Made by a program: the position numbers and the translations under genes. From positions 1 through 64,000 of the forward strand of contig VYZI01000988.1 of NCBI GenBank assembly GCA_013397695.1: 64,000 nt of DNA, in the 5' to 3' direction. Below the pieces are notes generated by a model, which ran no database searches, was not told the origin of the DNA, and saw only the letters and a list, made by a program, of their open reading frames with translations. The DNA is from Centropus unirufus. Its lineage: Eukaryota; Chordata; Aves; Cuculiformes; Centropidae. This document shows positions 1 to 14,452 of the stretch, piece by piece (position 1 is the stretch's first letter; each line of letters begins with the position of its first letter).

Positions 1-2714
1 TGCCCAGAGCAACGCGCGCCCTCACCTGCTTTAACAGCTTGTGAAAATGGTAATAGAATACATACCCTTGGGCACATCTTACATTGTAACCTAGGACAAC
101 TGGGTAATTTTTGCCCTGTTTTTCCTACAAATCAGCTGGAGGCACAGTATATATATAATCATATCCCGAAGAAAAGGTTTTGGCAAACTTGGAGTAACTG
201 AATGTGGCCTTAAAACAGGAAGTGTCGATTAGCCATAACCCAGAAAGTGTGTTGATAGTAGTATGACAAAAATAAAATTTAGTATCTAGTTGCTGCAACA
301 TTAAATAAAGTTAGAAAATAAAGTTAGAATTTATTTTGCCCCTTCAGTTTTAATTCTGCTCTATTTTTCTTCTGTGATCACTTGGCAAGAACAGAAAGTG
401 ATCACACAAACACTATATCCAAGTACATACACATAAAGAAGAGAACTGAAGTTTTGTGAATTACTTGCTTTCAGCACTGTTGTATTATGCTTGTCATGAT
501 TTTTCTTAGATTGTTTTTCCACTCATTTCTTCAATACCAAATTTACGTTTTATTTCTTCCAGCCTTTTCTACTACTGAGCAGAAGGGCATAAACCTGTCA
601 TTGTAAGCAGCACAACAGAGGTTTCTAAGAACTAAGCTAAAAACGTAATAGCTGTTTCACGTGATATGTTTTCTGCTCTCCCAAACAAGACAGGCATTAG
701 ACCACTGGAAACTGAGAGTCCTGATTCTAAATTGTGTATATGAAACCAGAGGTGTCTAAGTATTTCTTACAAGACTTGTAGCTGGTCATTACATTCTTGT
801 TTGGTTTTTCCTGGATGGAATAGCATTTTTTAATTTATTTTTATTTTTTCTATATTTTTTTTTCCCCCCATTCATTATGAGTGGTTTTACAGGTCTTTAC
901 CAATACTGTACCTTTTCTGTTATGTAAGATAACAGCTATTGTTAAAACCTGTAAAGCAATCCAGTGTAGATTTTGTTCAATAAACTTAGAATAAAAAAAT
1001 CCAATCTGTCAAATCATGAACAATAGGAAGATCATGGGTGCAGTACTTACTAGGTAGTGATTGCAGTTTACTTAAGAACACAAAATGGGACAAAAATATA
1101 CTTCTGGGAGTTGCATTTTGAGGAATAGGAGTATGTTGCAAACAGCTAAGAACTAGCAATGAGAAAGCAAGGGAATTCCCTGTTTCTGTTCCCCTGTTCA
1201 CCCACTACATAAATCACGGGGTTACACCAAAGGATAAGTTGTGTATGTACAGAGATGTTTACTTTGCTGTAATTGAGGCTAAATATTTGGCACATGCTTA
1301 TAAAATTACAGATCTTTTTACTAAATAATATTTCTGCTTGAGAAATAAGTTATCGGTGTGTTAATTTTCCTTCCCTTTCTTACGTGTTGTGACTTCAAGT
1401 GGGGAAAAATCAGTAAAGGTTTTCTCAGTTTTCTCCAAATTGCTTATTTAAAGTTGTTTTCAGTTCACATTTTGGTAGCAAGTAAAGCTGAGATGGACTG
1501 GCCAGAAGCGCAACTGTGGAGCTCAAATAGAGGTTTGTATGTTCAGACTAAAGTCTTGTGTGTGTTCAGCCTTAAAGGTCAACCCTAATTTCAGTGGCTG
1601 TGATGTCAGTGGGGAAACCCTGCTGCACTTTTGTTTGACCTTATGCAAAGGTCTAAAAAAGTAAAATAAAAGCAAAACAACTAATTACAAAAGTTTAAGG
1701 CTTCAGTAGAGAAACCAGCCACAGATTCTTAGTGACTTCTAAACAAGACTGCTTAGAAGCATTATTTCATCAGCTCCTGCTTGTATGTGAACCTTGGTTT
1801 CTTCTTAATCACTGTTCCTTTTCCTTAGATTGTTTAATTTTTCAGCTACTTAATAAGAACAGCTTTTGTTGAGAAACTTGGGATGATCTTGTATTTAAGA
1901 AATGGAAGCCCCTAATACCAATCCTTAAGATGAATTCCTATCCAAAATAATTGGAGCGAGGATGAATCAGGGTGTCCACCAAAATTTCCTTATTTGTATT
2001 AAGTTTTTGGCACTACAGTGTGTTTTTGTCAAGACTCTCTGTGGCACCTTGTCCACTCCTTTTCCAACACTTAATTATTTCCTACATTTCTGAGAATTTT
2101 TAAATTTCTGCTTTAATAGAAGAGGAAACCAAGGTATAGAGATTAAGGATTTATGAAGGGTCAGAAGCCAGAAATTTGTTGGCAATGCAAGAAACTGAAG
2201 CCAAGCTGCCTGAATGGGTGGTATTTGTGTTGTTTGACCCTTTTTCTTTAAAGTCATGTTGTCCATGCTTGCAATGGGGATTCCCAGCCCAAAACAGTTA
2301 TTGCATCCAGCTAAGGACTGTTGTAACTCTAGAGACTATAACTGAAACCAACTACATGTGTGATAGCCTGCTATTCTTTCTTGTTGCTTTTTCATAAGCT
2401 TGCATATTAAATAAGTTTCCTTTCAGACCTTGAATACCTTCTTAAGGGGGAAAAAAAACTAATCACAGATTTGTTTCCTGTTCATCACAAAAAAATTTCC
2501 CTGAGAATTTTACCACAACATGCAATGCCATAGGACTGTCAGATCCACGTAATACCTTACTAAATGCTAATGGGTAAGTTCATACTTCTTACCATTATGG
2601 AGGTGGGTGAGGTTGGTAAGGTGGAAGCCCAATAATTCCTGATACTAGAATTGTAAGGAAAAAAAAGGCAAATTTCCTAAAAAGTTACTACTAGTCTCTA
2701 CACAGAATGAATGG
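1..2714. other. AT-rich region, no gene seen; possible upstream 3'UTR end
   Basis: I see no supportable coding exon. Two overlapping-distance AATAAA signals on the + strand at 979-984 and 990-995 would suit the end of a + strand 3'UTR. PAPOLG lies upstream of REL in other vertebrates, but no PAPOLG coding sequence is visible here, so this stays an inference. Confidence 0.3.
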
Positions 2715-2790
2715 CTGCTCGAGTTGTGTTGGGCTGACAGTTGGACTTGATCTTGGAAGTTTTTTCCAACCTTAATGATTATATGATTCT
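2715..2790 (+). mobile_element. CR1 LINE 3'-end fragment
   Basis: The typical CR1 terminus is present: a TTGGACTTGATCTTGGAAG-like block, TTCCAACCTTAATGATT and a degenerate ATTCTATG-type tail. It is very short, which fits 5' truncation on insertion. Confidence 0.85.
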
Positions 2791-5700
2791 AAGTGTATGT
2801 CATGAAAAAAAAAAAGAGGAGGGGAGGGGCACTGAGGTAGACAAAATACTAGAGTTATGACTGTGCAAGTTTTTGGTGGCTTTTTTACGTAGTCTTTATT
2901 GAGATTCTTGATTAGATAATCTGCTAGAGATGCCATTTTCTGTTTCTGCGTCTAAGCAGAGTTTCTACATGAAAGATGAACATAGTTTTTAACTAAGTAA
3001 ATCTTTGCAGAAGTATCGTGTCAGCTTTGATGAAAAATTGGACGTCTTGTGATACCATTTCAACACAGGAGGCTTAAGTTCATGTGTTAAAGCCGTAAAG
3101 GCCTTAGGTATCACTAAATAATGTTGAACTGCCTGAATTGGAGAGGCTCTGTTGCTCAGTGAAATATGAATCACCAGGATGTGTTATGAATTGCAAGACT
3201 GAGTCAGTACTGCCATGGATTTGCCTTCAACTCACAGCCATGATATTAGATTTTATTATTATTTTTGGACATTTTAGGCCCAAACTTATACCCCAGAAAT
3301 TCAATGTTAACAATTACTCTTGACATCTATTAGAAGCCACATCCTTTTATTTAGGAAAGAGTTGTAGCTACTGAGTCAAATAGGTTGAGTTATGAATGTT
3401 TTGTATGTGAACTGGTATGTTGTTACATCTTTCTGAATGAATGTAGAATTTACAGCAAGTTGATGGTAACCATCTCCCTTGCAGTACTTAAATAAATGGT
3501 ATGTTTGCAGGGCTGCGTATTTTTATCACTCTGACAAAAATTCCAGTCAACCCAAGTGGAAGTTTTGCCTGTCAGAGAGGTGTGTGATTGGGCTCTTGTC
3601 TCTTAACCGTACTGTATTGCTATGAATGTATTATTGCATGGCTCCAAATTTCATAAACTTAATTCTTGTAATCCAGTGTTGCTCAGCACAGTGAACAAGC
3701 ACAATGAGCATGTTTCCAGTGCCTGAGAATGTGCTGTTACGTAATAAGTTGCTTAAGGACCCTTAAAGGTGGAAGAAGCACACAGTTGAGGGAAGCTGAT
3801 GTGTCCTGTATCTCCAGGTTTAGGAGTGTGAATCTGTAGATTTCCTGAATAAAGCTGTTGCTCAGTCCCCGCTGCTTGTGCATTTAATGAGCAAAAATGG
3901 AGGCTCTCTTGTAAAGGGAACCACAGAGAATTCTGTCTACTTTCCATCTTACTGAGCCAGAACAGGAAGTTATGAAGACACCAAACTCGTGCTGGTAAAG
4001 CACTGCTAGGCACACTGCATTAGAAAGCTCTGGGCTGGAAGACAGCCAGCATCTTTTGCAAAAGTTGAAAGAATTGTGGGTTTAGAGGCTTATGAAGAGG
4101 AGGATATTGTAAAAGAAAGAACTGGACAGGATTGCTACAGTATGAAGAGGCTGTGGTCACTAGTAAGGAAAGGAGGTAAAAAACCGCTTTGGTCTGTTAA
4201 GCAGTAGCTCCTTTGCTGTATACTGTTTTCATAAAAAATAATCAGTTTGTTTTTTATCACTTCAGAAGGTTCTTGTCACCACCTTCATCCCAACACGCTC
4301 AAGAGCCCTTATTTCCTGGCTAGTGACTTCTGCTTTATCAACTGTGGTAAATCAACTGTTTGTAATAGCTAAGGAGCCAAGCACTCTCTCAAATGGAGCA
4401 AAAATAACACTACATTTATTTATGCTGGGGTTTTGTTATTTCAAATTAATTACAGGGATGTTTATAAGGCAGGGTTGTTAACCATACAAGTATAAGCTGT
4501 TCAAAAGACCTATAGTCGGGGAGAAACTGTAATTGCTGTGCTAAATATAATGTATTCTGTGATTCTATTTAGGCATATACTGAAGTTTATTTTTCCATTC
4601 TTCTTCTAGGGGAACTAGTAAATATTCTGCCGAGCAGGAATAGTAATGATGAGATAGTATTGCTGAGTAAATTGTCCCAGTGGCCACCTTCTTTCATTTC
4701 CTACATTTCTGATGTCCTCTGGACCGAAACTGAAGTATATGTTAGTCCCGGGCTATGTAAATGAAAAGTCCTGTCTATGTTACAAGTAAAAACATGTCAG
4801 GTCACTTGGGTTCCACTTGACCAGTTACAGCACGCTTGTTTTGCAAAAAAAACGTTTTTGGTGTTGCAAATGTGAAATCCTGAACTGACCAAATCTGTAG
4901 GAACTGGGTCACCTGTCACAGAGGTTTTTGTGATGTAAATCATAGGAATATTTGCAGAAGCAGAAGTGCTATAATTGCATAGCTGTACCAGTATTTATGG
5001 TGACACTCATGCTTTAAATATGCATATTCAGGGAAGCAGAAACAACAGCATGTGTAACTAAGATGTGTAAAAGGAATATAAATTCTAGTTTTAAAAAAAT
5101 TAGTTGCTAAATTGCATGGGTTTATGAAAAAATAATTGCCATTATTTCACATATACTATTTAGTGGGCTTTTTGCACCCTGAGAGCTGCTCACTGTTGGA
5201 GAAAGAAAATTGGTAGCAATAACATAACCCCAAAAAGAAATCACTGTACTACTGGATGAATCACTGTGAAACAAAATACTAGTTCCTGGCCTGTAGAGCT
5301 GATTGCTTAGATATATTACAGAGTAAACACAATATATACTTTTGAAGAAGATAGACTGTATACTAATATGTAGATAGTATCACACAGTTGCCTCAACTTG
5401 TAAGCGATGATTAGACTGACCATGAGGTTGCCTTGCAGTGAAGGAGCTGTAGTCTTAGTCCACACTGCTGTGTGTGGAAGCAGGATGATAAATCCCCCAA
5501 AATTGCCCCAGAGCCCTTGTGGTCTAAAAATAGAGTCAGAGAACAGGTGAAGAGGGTGAAACAGGGTAGCAACAGCAATTTAAAAGGCAGCCTGTCCCAG
5601 CAAGCTGATCACAATCTGTGAATTAAAGCTTCTCTTGCAGCAAGACCTATATCCTGAGATGTATAATCTCACTTGGTAGGCGAGATAAGTTTGAAAGACG

Positions 5701-8700
5701 TGCAGCAGTCAAAGTGAATCAGGTCTCCATACCAATTTCTGATTGCAACAGTCATAGGTAAGTGTAGACCATAATGAATATTACTTAAGCATAGTAGCTA
5801 GCTGTACTTTAGACAAGTTACTCTGCCACTTTAAGTCTCCTGGAAACAACCAGCTAGAGAATTAACTTCTTGCTGGACTATGCAGCATCCGTGCTGTTGG
5901 GAACAGATTGGGTAGCGCTTCTATTGAACCATGAGTCTCTCAAAAGCTTTGAAGTGGTATTAAATCTGAATCAGTTTCTTTACTGGTTTTAGGTTAAGAG
6001 AAGATGGTACCAAAAACTGAAACAGTTGTAATTTCTAAAAAGTAAAAAACTTTTAAGATTAGACTTATATATTTTATCTTATTTTAATATTGTTTTAAAT
6101 GATTATATAGATTCACAGTAATACTTCGGAAATTCAAATGGGAACTTTGGCCTCAGTTTATTTTCTGTTATGCAGATCGTTATTTGTGCAGGTTTCCTTT
6201 TAATAGGCACTCCTGGAAGAGACAGTCAGCTACCTTTGGCTACTTATCTTGGAGATGATAGCTCAAGATACCACAGAGACTAAAGCTCCCTTCTTTACAC
6301 ACAAAGATCTTTACCCTTGTGTGCGGGAAGAAATATAAAACCACACAAGTAGGACAAGCAGTCAGAAGCAGATGGAGTGAGACCTACTGTGACAGTTACA
6401 GTTTGCATACCCTTTCAGGAAATCATTGTAGTGCTCACAAAGGGGCATTTTATCAGGACACCGCAAACCCAACTTATGATCACTGGGCAACAAGTGTTAC
6501 CAAGTCTCTTAAAGGACAAGCTGTTGTGACAGCCAGGAGTAAGGACAGCAAGGACATCAGGCGCTTTATTTCAAATTTGTCGTCCTCTTGATCCTGCTCT
6601 TTTGATATTGGAACATGTAATGCTTATCTTCTAATTGTCGAGGCTGGTGAAATAGAAAATTTTATGTAGCAGTTACACATCTCAGACTTTGAAACAGATA
6701 ATTCAATAACTTGATTTTCAGCACTGGTGACTTGGCTTGCTCCCCAGGGTCTCACTGGATACTAATCAGGAGCTACAATATCGGTGGCTTTACTTTGTAT
6801 AATTCATCTTTTCTACATCTGCATGTTAATGAACCTTTCCATTAAGCAGTTAGTGTTTTGTTTTTTTTTTATATATATTCAACTTTAGATATGACTTTGC
6901 CCTTCTAGTCAACTCTAGGCCACCTTCTGATTAATTCTTCTTGTCACTGGCTTGTTTCTGACATCTCTGTCGTGGGTTAGGCCTTGTCTTTCCACTAGTT
7001 CCTGCATTTACTTGTGGTGATTCTTCCTTCATGTCTGTTTTCTTTCCTGTCAACAGGCTGTGTCTCTAGATCTGTTTATTCCACTGCACAGGGCAAAGAC
7101 TCCGTTTGGTTCTTTTATCTCTCTCTCTCTGTATCGTGCAACAGATTTCTTGAAGAATTATTAATTTTTCTGGCTCATTGTTCCTTTTAGTAAAAAATAA
7201 AAGTTAGAAGATTGATATGTATATTCTTTACTCACATAGAGGAAAGTACTTTTTCCAGGCACCTGAAGAAGTTCTCAGTCTCATGGTGGATGACACACCC
7301 TATACCTAAGGCACAATATTTCAGACTGAAAACCCAGAGATGTTTGGCTTTTATCTATTTTCAGCAGTATTAAGGTTCATAAGTAGAATTGGTGTGCAGA
7401 TGAATGAATATTTCTAAAATGTTTTGTTATGAGAGGTTAACTGCTACATTGATTACAAAAAAGATCCCAAACTTCTGCTAAATTTCCCATAAGCAAAACT
7501 GGCAAGTCATGCAATGACTGCCAAATGAAAAGGACTATGAAATAGCAAACCCCATTGCTGTTCTGTGTGAGAAAAGAAGGGGTTTCAACCTTATAATTAG
7601 AAAGCTCAGACTAATAATTATAGCCATAGTAGTATGCTGGCCTTTTTAGGAAAACTGAATTATTTAATTGCAGCATACCAGTAAGTCACATGTATATCCA
7701 CAGACAAAGTCCAAACAGGCACTGTGGAGGCTAACTGTTCAAGTTGGGTGAAGCAGCAGTGTTGATGATTCGTGGCTTACTCACAACCAGATGGTAAGAC
7801 TTTGCCTGGTGAGGTGGCACTGTAACACACAGCTCCAGGCAATTTGTAAAAGGAGCTAATGCAGTTCCAGATAAGATGAATAGCTGGCCAATTTAAAACT
7901 ACAGATATACTTTGCATATGTAGGATAAATTTGTGTCTAAACTGGTCCCAGAAGGTCTTACATGTTTATGTTCAGCCTGAAGAGTGGTGTCACTTTCTGT
8001 GATTCCCAGATGTAATCCTTTAACTGGCTAAGTCAAAACTACATGAGTCATTAGGTTAGAGATTTAAAAATCAGACTTCAAATTTAAAGGATATATATCT
8101 GGTAGGGCTGTACCAACCAACGTGCCTTTTTATCTCTAAGAGATAAAATAATAAGTTATTGGCTGTAGATGTGGTCTCCTGAGACTCTTGAAGCTCACCA
8201 GGTGATATTAGGTAGCCTAAATTCCTTGCAAGCCCTGAGGAAAAAGGAAATTCTTGTAACAAAAACCTGGATGAGTGATTGTTATCCTCTGTAGGTGGAC
8301 CCAGTGCATGATGGCTGGCTGGTATGTGCTGGAGATTTGGAGAACAAGTGAACTAATGAGTCTACATTGCCTATTTTTTTCATTACGTAGTTTTTAAGTT
8401 ACAGCTAAGTTACTCTACTAGCTTGGTGTTGCCAAAGGGATGATTCCCATGCGTTGTTCTGCCTGCCTTTTTTATGGCTGCAGCTGTAGTATTTTTAATG
8501 CTTGCCTTTGTACCAGCAATAGTGGCTTGTGGAACTGATTCATTTGAAAAAATAATTTTGGGCAGAAGGTTGTTTTCTGCTAATTTAGCCCCTTATGCTT
8601 GGCCTGAGCTCATTTCTTCCATGTGTCTTCTCACTACAGCACTGCATCCCATGATTCTTGATTGTGGCATAAAGAAGATTGCATTTGGTCCATTCCAGAG

Positions 8701-11700
8701 GTCAGTAGATCAGCACACTGTAATATGAGGCTTTTATATAGCACAGTGGAAAAGGAAAACACTCCTCCAATTTTCTTTGCCTGCCAACAAACATGAAAGA
8801 TTTTTCTCCTTTAAAATAATGCAGCAATTCCTAAATTTTTGTTTGTAGCACTGGGCTAAAGAGAAATTAATAGGAAACACTTGAGAGGGCTGGGGGAGAA
8901 TTTGCCTGAGAACTTCTGCTCTGAAAACTAAGGCAGGATTGTGAATTAGGAATTTCTGAGACATTTATCAATTTCTTAAGCTAAAAATAAAATATTATAC
9001 TACAGTTCCATGAAGCAAGCACTGTCAGGAAATAGCTATGTCTGCCCAAATCTATCTACCAGAAACTCGTTCTGTCTTTTGTGCTACTGTGTTCCTTGCC
9101 ACTGGCTCAGTAATCTCTGTGATCGTACATGGAACTGGCTCAGTAAAAACGGAACCAGCAGAAAAAAATAAGAGAATTAAATGGCCTGCGTAAGAGTAGA
9201 ACGGCTGACTTGCCAAGAAACAAATTCCAGTCTCCTGAATCATAGCTTTGTGCCTTATCCCACAGGACCAACCTTGCTTCATTAGCATTTTCTTTCTCTC
9301 CACCCTGTGCCTGAGAGGAGGCACAGTAGCACTGTTTTGTGTCAAACAAACTCAAAAGCGCAATACAGGAATGCTTCCAGCAGCATGGCTTGAACTACTT
9401 TTGAGTTTATCATTAGTCTAGATGCCACGACATATCTTGGAATGGCTTCTGCATTAGAACCTTTCTCAGGACCAGTAACCACAAAAGCTTTAACTACCAA
9501 GAGGCCTGATGGTTTTTAAATAAAAGGCCTTTGAGATTAAAAAACATGTTTTAAACAACAAAATGTTTCTTAAGGCATAGAACACTGGAAATTACAAATT
9601 GGGGGAGTCTGCAAAGCTTGAGATACAGTGAGCAAGGACCTTTAACTTTTTCCAACCGGGGAGAAGGGAATTATTTTATTATCATTATTTTTATTCCTAC
9701 TATGATGAACCTTATTAGGAAAGTGATGTTCTGAGGGTACTTTAGTGTCTGCTTGGCTGCTTAACCAGGCCATTGACAAGCAGCTTATCTTTGATCTAAG
9801 TGATATAGGTGGAAACAGGAAATAAAGACTTAACATTTTGCCTATGCTGTTTTCACATCTCAGCAGGCTTTAGCTAACTTCATTGGGCAATGCCTTTGAT
9901 AGGCACTGCATAAGTGCCATCATCCTAGGCTCAACAGATAACATGTCAAACACACAATCCTTTGCTGCAGGAAATTTTGGTCGTGTTTCCGGTCTCCCTT
10001 TACCTTTTTCTCCTCTTGCTTGCCCTGTGACATTCCCTGCCAGAGCAGGAAGCTTAATTCCTTAGGGCAAACCTAGTTGTTAACTGTTCTAGTGCAGCAG
10101 TCAGCGAAATACAAGAGGGAGGACTTCTCTTTGGACTTGATAAGTGGAGAAAACTGGGATCCTAAAACACTGACTTTCAGTGGAAGACAGGAAGTGAAGC
10201 ACTGGATCAAACTGGTCTAATAATTCTGGTATGTTGCCTCTGGCTATAGCCAAAGTCAGCTGACAAAAATAATGTACCTGGCTTTTGTTATGCAATGCTG
10301 CAGAAGGGGAATTCCATCCTGCACTTTGCAAAGACTTTTTGCAAATGCCCAAAGTTATGACATGTTCTACACTTTCAGTTGATGACTAGGTTTTTGTAAT
10401 TACCATTGCTATACTGCAGTTCACTAGTACGTGTCACTCTTACGAGATAATCCCTATGACATGGATTGAGATCGTGGCATGACAAAACTGCATACAGGGT
10501 AGTCGCAGGAACAGCGGGATCCATCTTTACTTTTGCAGGATTTTGAGTGAGAGTTCTAATTTGTTTAGGGTTTTGCCTTTTGCTTGGGAAGGCTTCTTGG
10601 CTTTTATAGAACTTCCCCCTAATTTAGGAATGTGAATGTATTCTAAAACAGTCATGTTTGGCTTAGACTGGGCTCTTCCCTCAGCATCAGCTTATGGCTG
10701 CTGTTGGACAGGGGAATGCTATTCAATAAAATATCTCCACTTACACTATCCTTCCTCCAGTAACTTTGTTCAAGAACTTACTGAGACAGATGTAGTTTCT
10801 ATGTGTTCAGATCATGGGAGCACATAGATATTAAACAGTGAAACTCTACATATGACTGCTTTTCCTCTAATTTTATTATAAATTGTTTTCATTTTAGGGT
10901 AAGGGCAGGGACAGAATTAGATTTTGGGGTGTCATAAGAAGTGCAACTGACTCATATTGTTCTTAAAAAAATAATATCAAGAAGCAATTTGTACCATAGA
11001 TACTGGTGTGTATGTGAGATACTGCCTCAGTTTCTAACATGCAGTCTTAAGGATTAGCCTGTTCCTGCATGCCCTAAAAGAGTTCAAAAGAGCTGAGCAA
11101 AAATAGGTAATGTTTATTGATGTTTTAGTCACAACATGGTATTTATATTGCCTGGAATATTGCCTTTAATTTCACATTAGGTATGTATACCCTACAGTAT
11201 ATTTCATTCTAAAGAAATGAATAGACACTTCTGTTCTGAGCCACAGTTTCTCAGGTGCCTGGGTACGAGTCTATTCAGTAGCATCACGGGCTAGAGAAAG
11301 GAAAATTGAAATGAAAATTGTCACATCATATGACTGTACTGACAACTTCCTTTGCGTCCAAACCCAAAACTTGCATCTACACTCCAGCTTCTGGCTAATA
11401 ACCTCCCAGGGCTTTTCCAGCTTCAGCAACGCAGAGGAGTAGCACTCCTTTCCTTTCAAAACCTTGTCTGGATCACTCCTGTGACCTGCAGGAACGTGTA
11501 TGCCCTCACACTGGGAGCATTTCTCCAGCTTTTCAACCTTGTGAATCAAGGCTGTCCAAAGCTGTTCTGCCACACCCAGGCAATTAATTAAAAAACTGAA
11601 GTAGCTTCTACTATTAGATGTTAATGAGCTAAATGCATTTGGATGCACTTAGAGAGAAATAAGCCTTGTGTGTTTTGCTATTTGCTGCTTTTACAAGCAA

Positions 11701-13319
11701 CAAGACACTGAGGTCTGAGCATCCTCTGTGTTAACAAGCCATCCCGTTGGTGTCTTTAACCCCATCGCTGAAAATGCAAGAGAAAAGCATCTACCCTCAC
11801 CTTAACCCGTTTAGCTACTACTTTGAAGAATGTTTGGTTTGAAATCTCTTTGTCAGTGCATGCTTCGGGGATGTGTCTATGTGTTATGTGAAGTCTAAGT
11901 TTGATTTTAAATATTAGAAACATTCCTGCTTCATTATAAATAATAAGGAATCCAAGAAATCCCTGAAAACATAAAGATCTAATTCTTGTAGTTCTAGGGC
12001 ACTCCTAGTGCTTTTCTTGCTTTTTGTTGTTCCTTTTTTTTTTGTTTGTTTTTCTGTGGGAAAGAAAATGAGAAAATCATATTCTTCTGGCAAGAAACTA
12101 ACCCCGCAACTATACAATTGTTTCAGCGTATTCGTCAACTATAATCCTGTAGCTGTTCTTCCCTTTAATCTTCTGGACCTAGTGTCACATTTTGATTATC
12201 CTGTGTGCCCCATAGGATAATGGTCTGTTCTGACTCGAATTATGAATTTGACAGAGGTGTATGCCTTTAGTTTCTATATGTACTGAAATATGGAGCTAGA
12301 TGCTTTTGAAGGTTCCGGGAAGAGCACTACACAACATGCATTCATGGCACTGTTAACATAGTAGGATTCTTAGACCTCTGTCTATTTAGATGGTGAACTG
12401 TGAATCTTAATGTAAAGAAATTAAAGGTTTGCTTGCAGGATGGAGAAAGATAATTTCTGTTTGAGGAAATATAGAATCATGAATGACTACAGTTGGGTTG
12501 GGTAAAGTTAAGATTATAAAGAAAGTCTGGTAGAGATGGACCACAGAGCATGAAGAATAACAAGTATTGGGCAGTCTCTTCTGCTTACCACCTGGGTTAG
12601 TCTAGGGATTTGCAGACTGTAGAACAGCATTTTCTGCTGTGGTTCATCTGTATATGTCCCAATAATCTTTGCTTTAAGAAAAGGATAGTGATAAAAAGAA
12701 GAGTAAAAAAACTACCGGTGATGTACTCTGCTTGAGTGCACCGTGATGCTTTTCTTGTTGTTTTATTAATGTTTCATTTTCAAGAATACAAATCCATGTA
12801 ACTGCATTTTCACACGTGATGGTGTATTGCATTCCCAGGGTAAAGATTTAAGAAAAAAATTAAAAATTTTGTTGCTAACTAAATGCAGTCCTGCACCACA
12901 GCTACCTGTGGGCTTGGTGGTCCTTTGTGTTTCTCTCTTTAGAGGTGTTTTTGGTTCTCTTACATTTCCTTGTTCCTTACTAACCACTCCACCTGATCCA
13001 AATTTGGAGCTGTGGAGTTGTTTCCACAGAGTTCATCCACTTCACTTGATCTAGCTGGGTCAGGTCCAAGCTGTGGGATGAATTTCATATTTTGATCCAT
13101 GATGCTCTGAAGTTTAAGCCAATTTTAAGGTGATCATTGCTGTTTAATCAACTTGTTCCTCATTAGTTTTTCTGGAACTTCACTACCATTCTATCCCTAG
13201 AAATAGTTGCCTGTTATTTCTGGCTGCATGCGAACACCAGGCCTAATGCAACTGAGAAGAACATGGGAAACAAGAGCCTAGTCTCCAGAGGCTGACAGAG
13301 AGGTGAAAATGGGGTTTTG
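2791..13319. other. Intergenic DNA upstream of REL, no gene recognised
   Basis: The 10.5 kb is AT-rich with short random open frames only. A 90-codon + strand frame at 6319-6591 and an 84-codon frame at 8474-8728 have no splice context, domain or promoter that I can recognise. There is a short (CT)n run near 7118-7132. Distal REL regulatory elements could be here but cannot be seen by eye. Confidence 0.5.
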
Positions 13320-14103
13320 GAAGCCAATTGTGTGAGATTTAACAAGACCAAGTGCTAGGCTTTGAACTTTGGACATAACTCCATGCAATGCTACAGGCTT
13401 AGGGAAGAATAGCTTGGAAGTACCTGATAGAAAAGAACCTGGGCCTGTGGGTCAACAGCGGCTGAGTAAGAGTCAGCAGTGTGCACAGGTGACCAAGAAG
13501 GCCAACAGTATCTTGGCTTATATAGAAAGTGGTGTGGCCAGCAGAAGTAGGGAAGGGATTGTCCCCCTGTACTCAGCACTGGTGAGGCCATACCTCAAAC
13601 TTTGTGTTCAGTTTTTGGGCCCCTGAGTACAGGAAAGACATTGAGGTACTGGATCATGTCCAGAGGAGGGGAATGAAGCTGGTGAAGGGTCTGGAGAACA
13701 AGTGTTATGAGGAGAGGCTGAGGGAACTGGGATTGTTTAGTTTGGAGAAGAGAAGGCTAAGGGGAGACCTCATTGCTCTCTACAACTGCCTGAAAGGAGG
13801 TTGTAATGAGATGAGCACTAGTCTCTTCTTCAAGTAACAAGTAATAGGATCAGAAGGAATGGCCTCAAGTTATGCCACGGAAAGTTCAGATTGGATATCA
13901 GGAAATAAGTTTTAGTGAAACAGAGTGGTGAGGCACCGGTACAGGCTACCCAGAGAACTGGTGGAGTTCTCTGAGAGAGGTGTTTGAAAGACGTGTAGGC
14001 ACTGCGCTTCAGGGCATGGTTTGATAGGCACGGTGGTGCTGGGCTGGCAGTCAGACTGGTTGATCCTAGAGGTATTTTCCAACCTTAACGATTCTATGAT
14101 TCT
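13320..14103 (+). mobile_element. CR1 LINE copy with reverse-transcriptase-ORF remnant
   Basis: Sense CR1 includes the decayed end of ORF2, readable at 13604-13837 as YRKDIEVLDHVQRRG and [19 protein letters not shown], then the 3'UTR and an ATTCTATGATTCT tail. The open frame is broken upstream, so it is not active. It ends about 170 bp before the REL CpG island. Confidence 0.95.
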
Positions 14104-14440
14104 ACCTGGGAATGCTGCAAAGGCAAGTGGTTTTTGAGTGCCAAAGAAGAGGGTGAGGAAGAAAGCGTGCTCTGAATAGCTCAGCTGCACTCTGAAACGA
14201 CAGGACTCTAGGAAACGGAGTTTGTCTATTGACTTGCGGCTGCCCCGAAGGAAAGGAAAAGGTCATAGCTTGCGCTCCTGCGAGGCGGGAAGGGGGTGGC
14301 TTTTCCCGCGGGGGCTAGAGTCCCTCTTGTCGGCGGCCGGGGGCCGGGCGCGAATTTTGGCCCCAACTCCGCACAACGCCGCTGCCGGGTGGGCGGGGCG
14401 CGGCGAGGGCGGGGGGCGGCACCGAGCGCATCCGCCCGAC

Positions 14441-14452
14441 GGGAAATTCCCC
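14441..14452 (+). promoter_or_regulatory. Consensus kB site in the REL promoter/5'UTR
   Basis: GGGAAATTCCCC fits the Rel/NF-kB consensus GGGRNNYYCC exactly and is close to a perfect dyad. It sits 112 bp before the start codon. Autoregulation of REL through kB sites is known in other vertebrates, so feedback control is a reasonable inference. Confidence 0.75.

Noticed and set aside
6319..6591. 90-codon + strand frame upstream of REL
   Set aside because: No recognisable domain, Kozak support, splice sites or neighbouring exons. Length is within chance expectation over 64 kb.
13604..13837. Open frame that looks like a protein-coding gene
   Set aside because: It is the decayed reverse-transcriptase ORF end of a CR1 LINE, as are the frames at 18506-18727, 40563-40967, 48598-48915 and 48953-49267.
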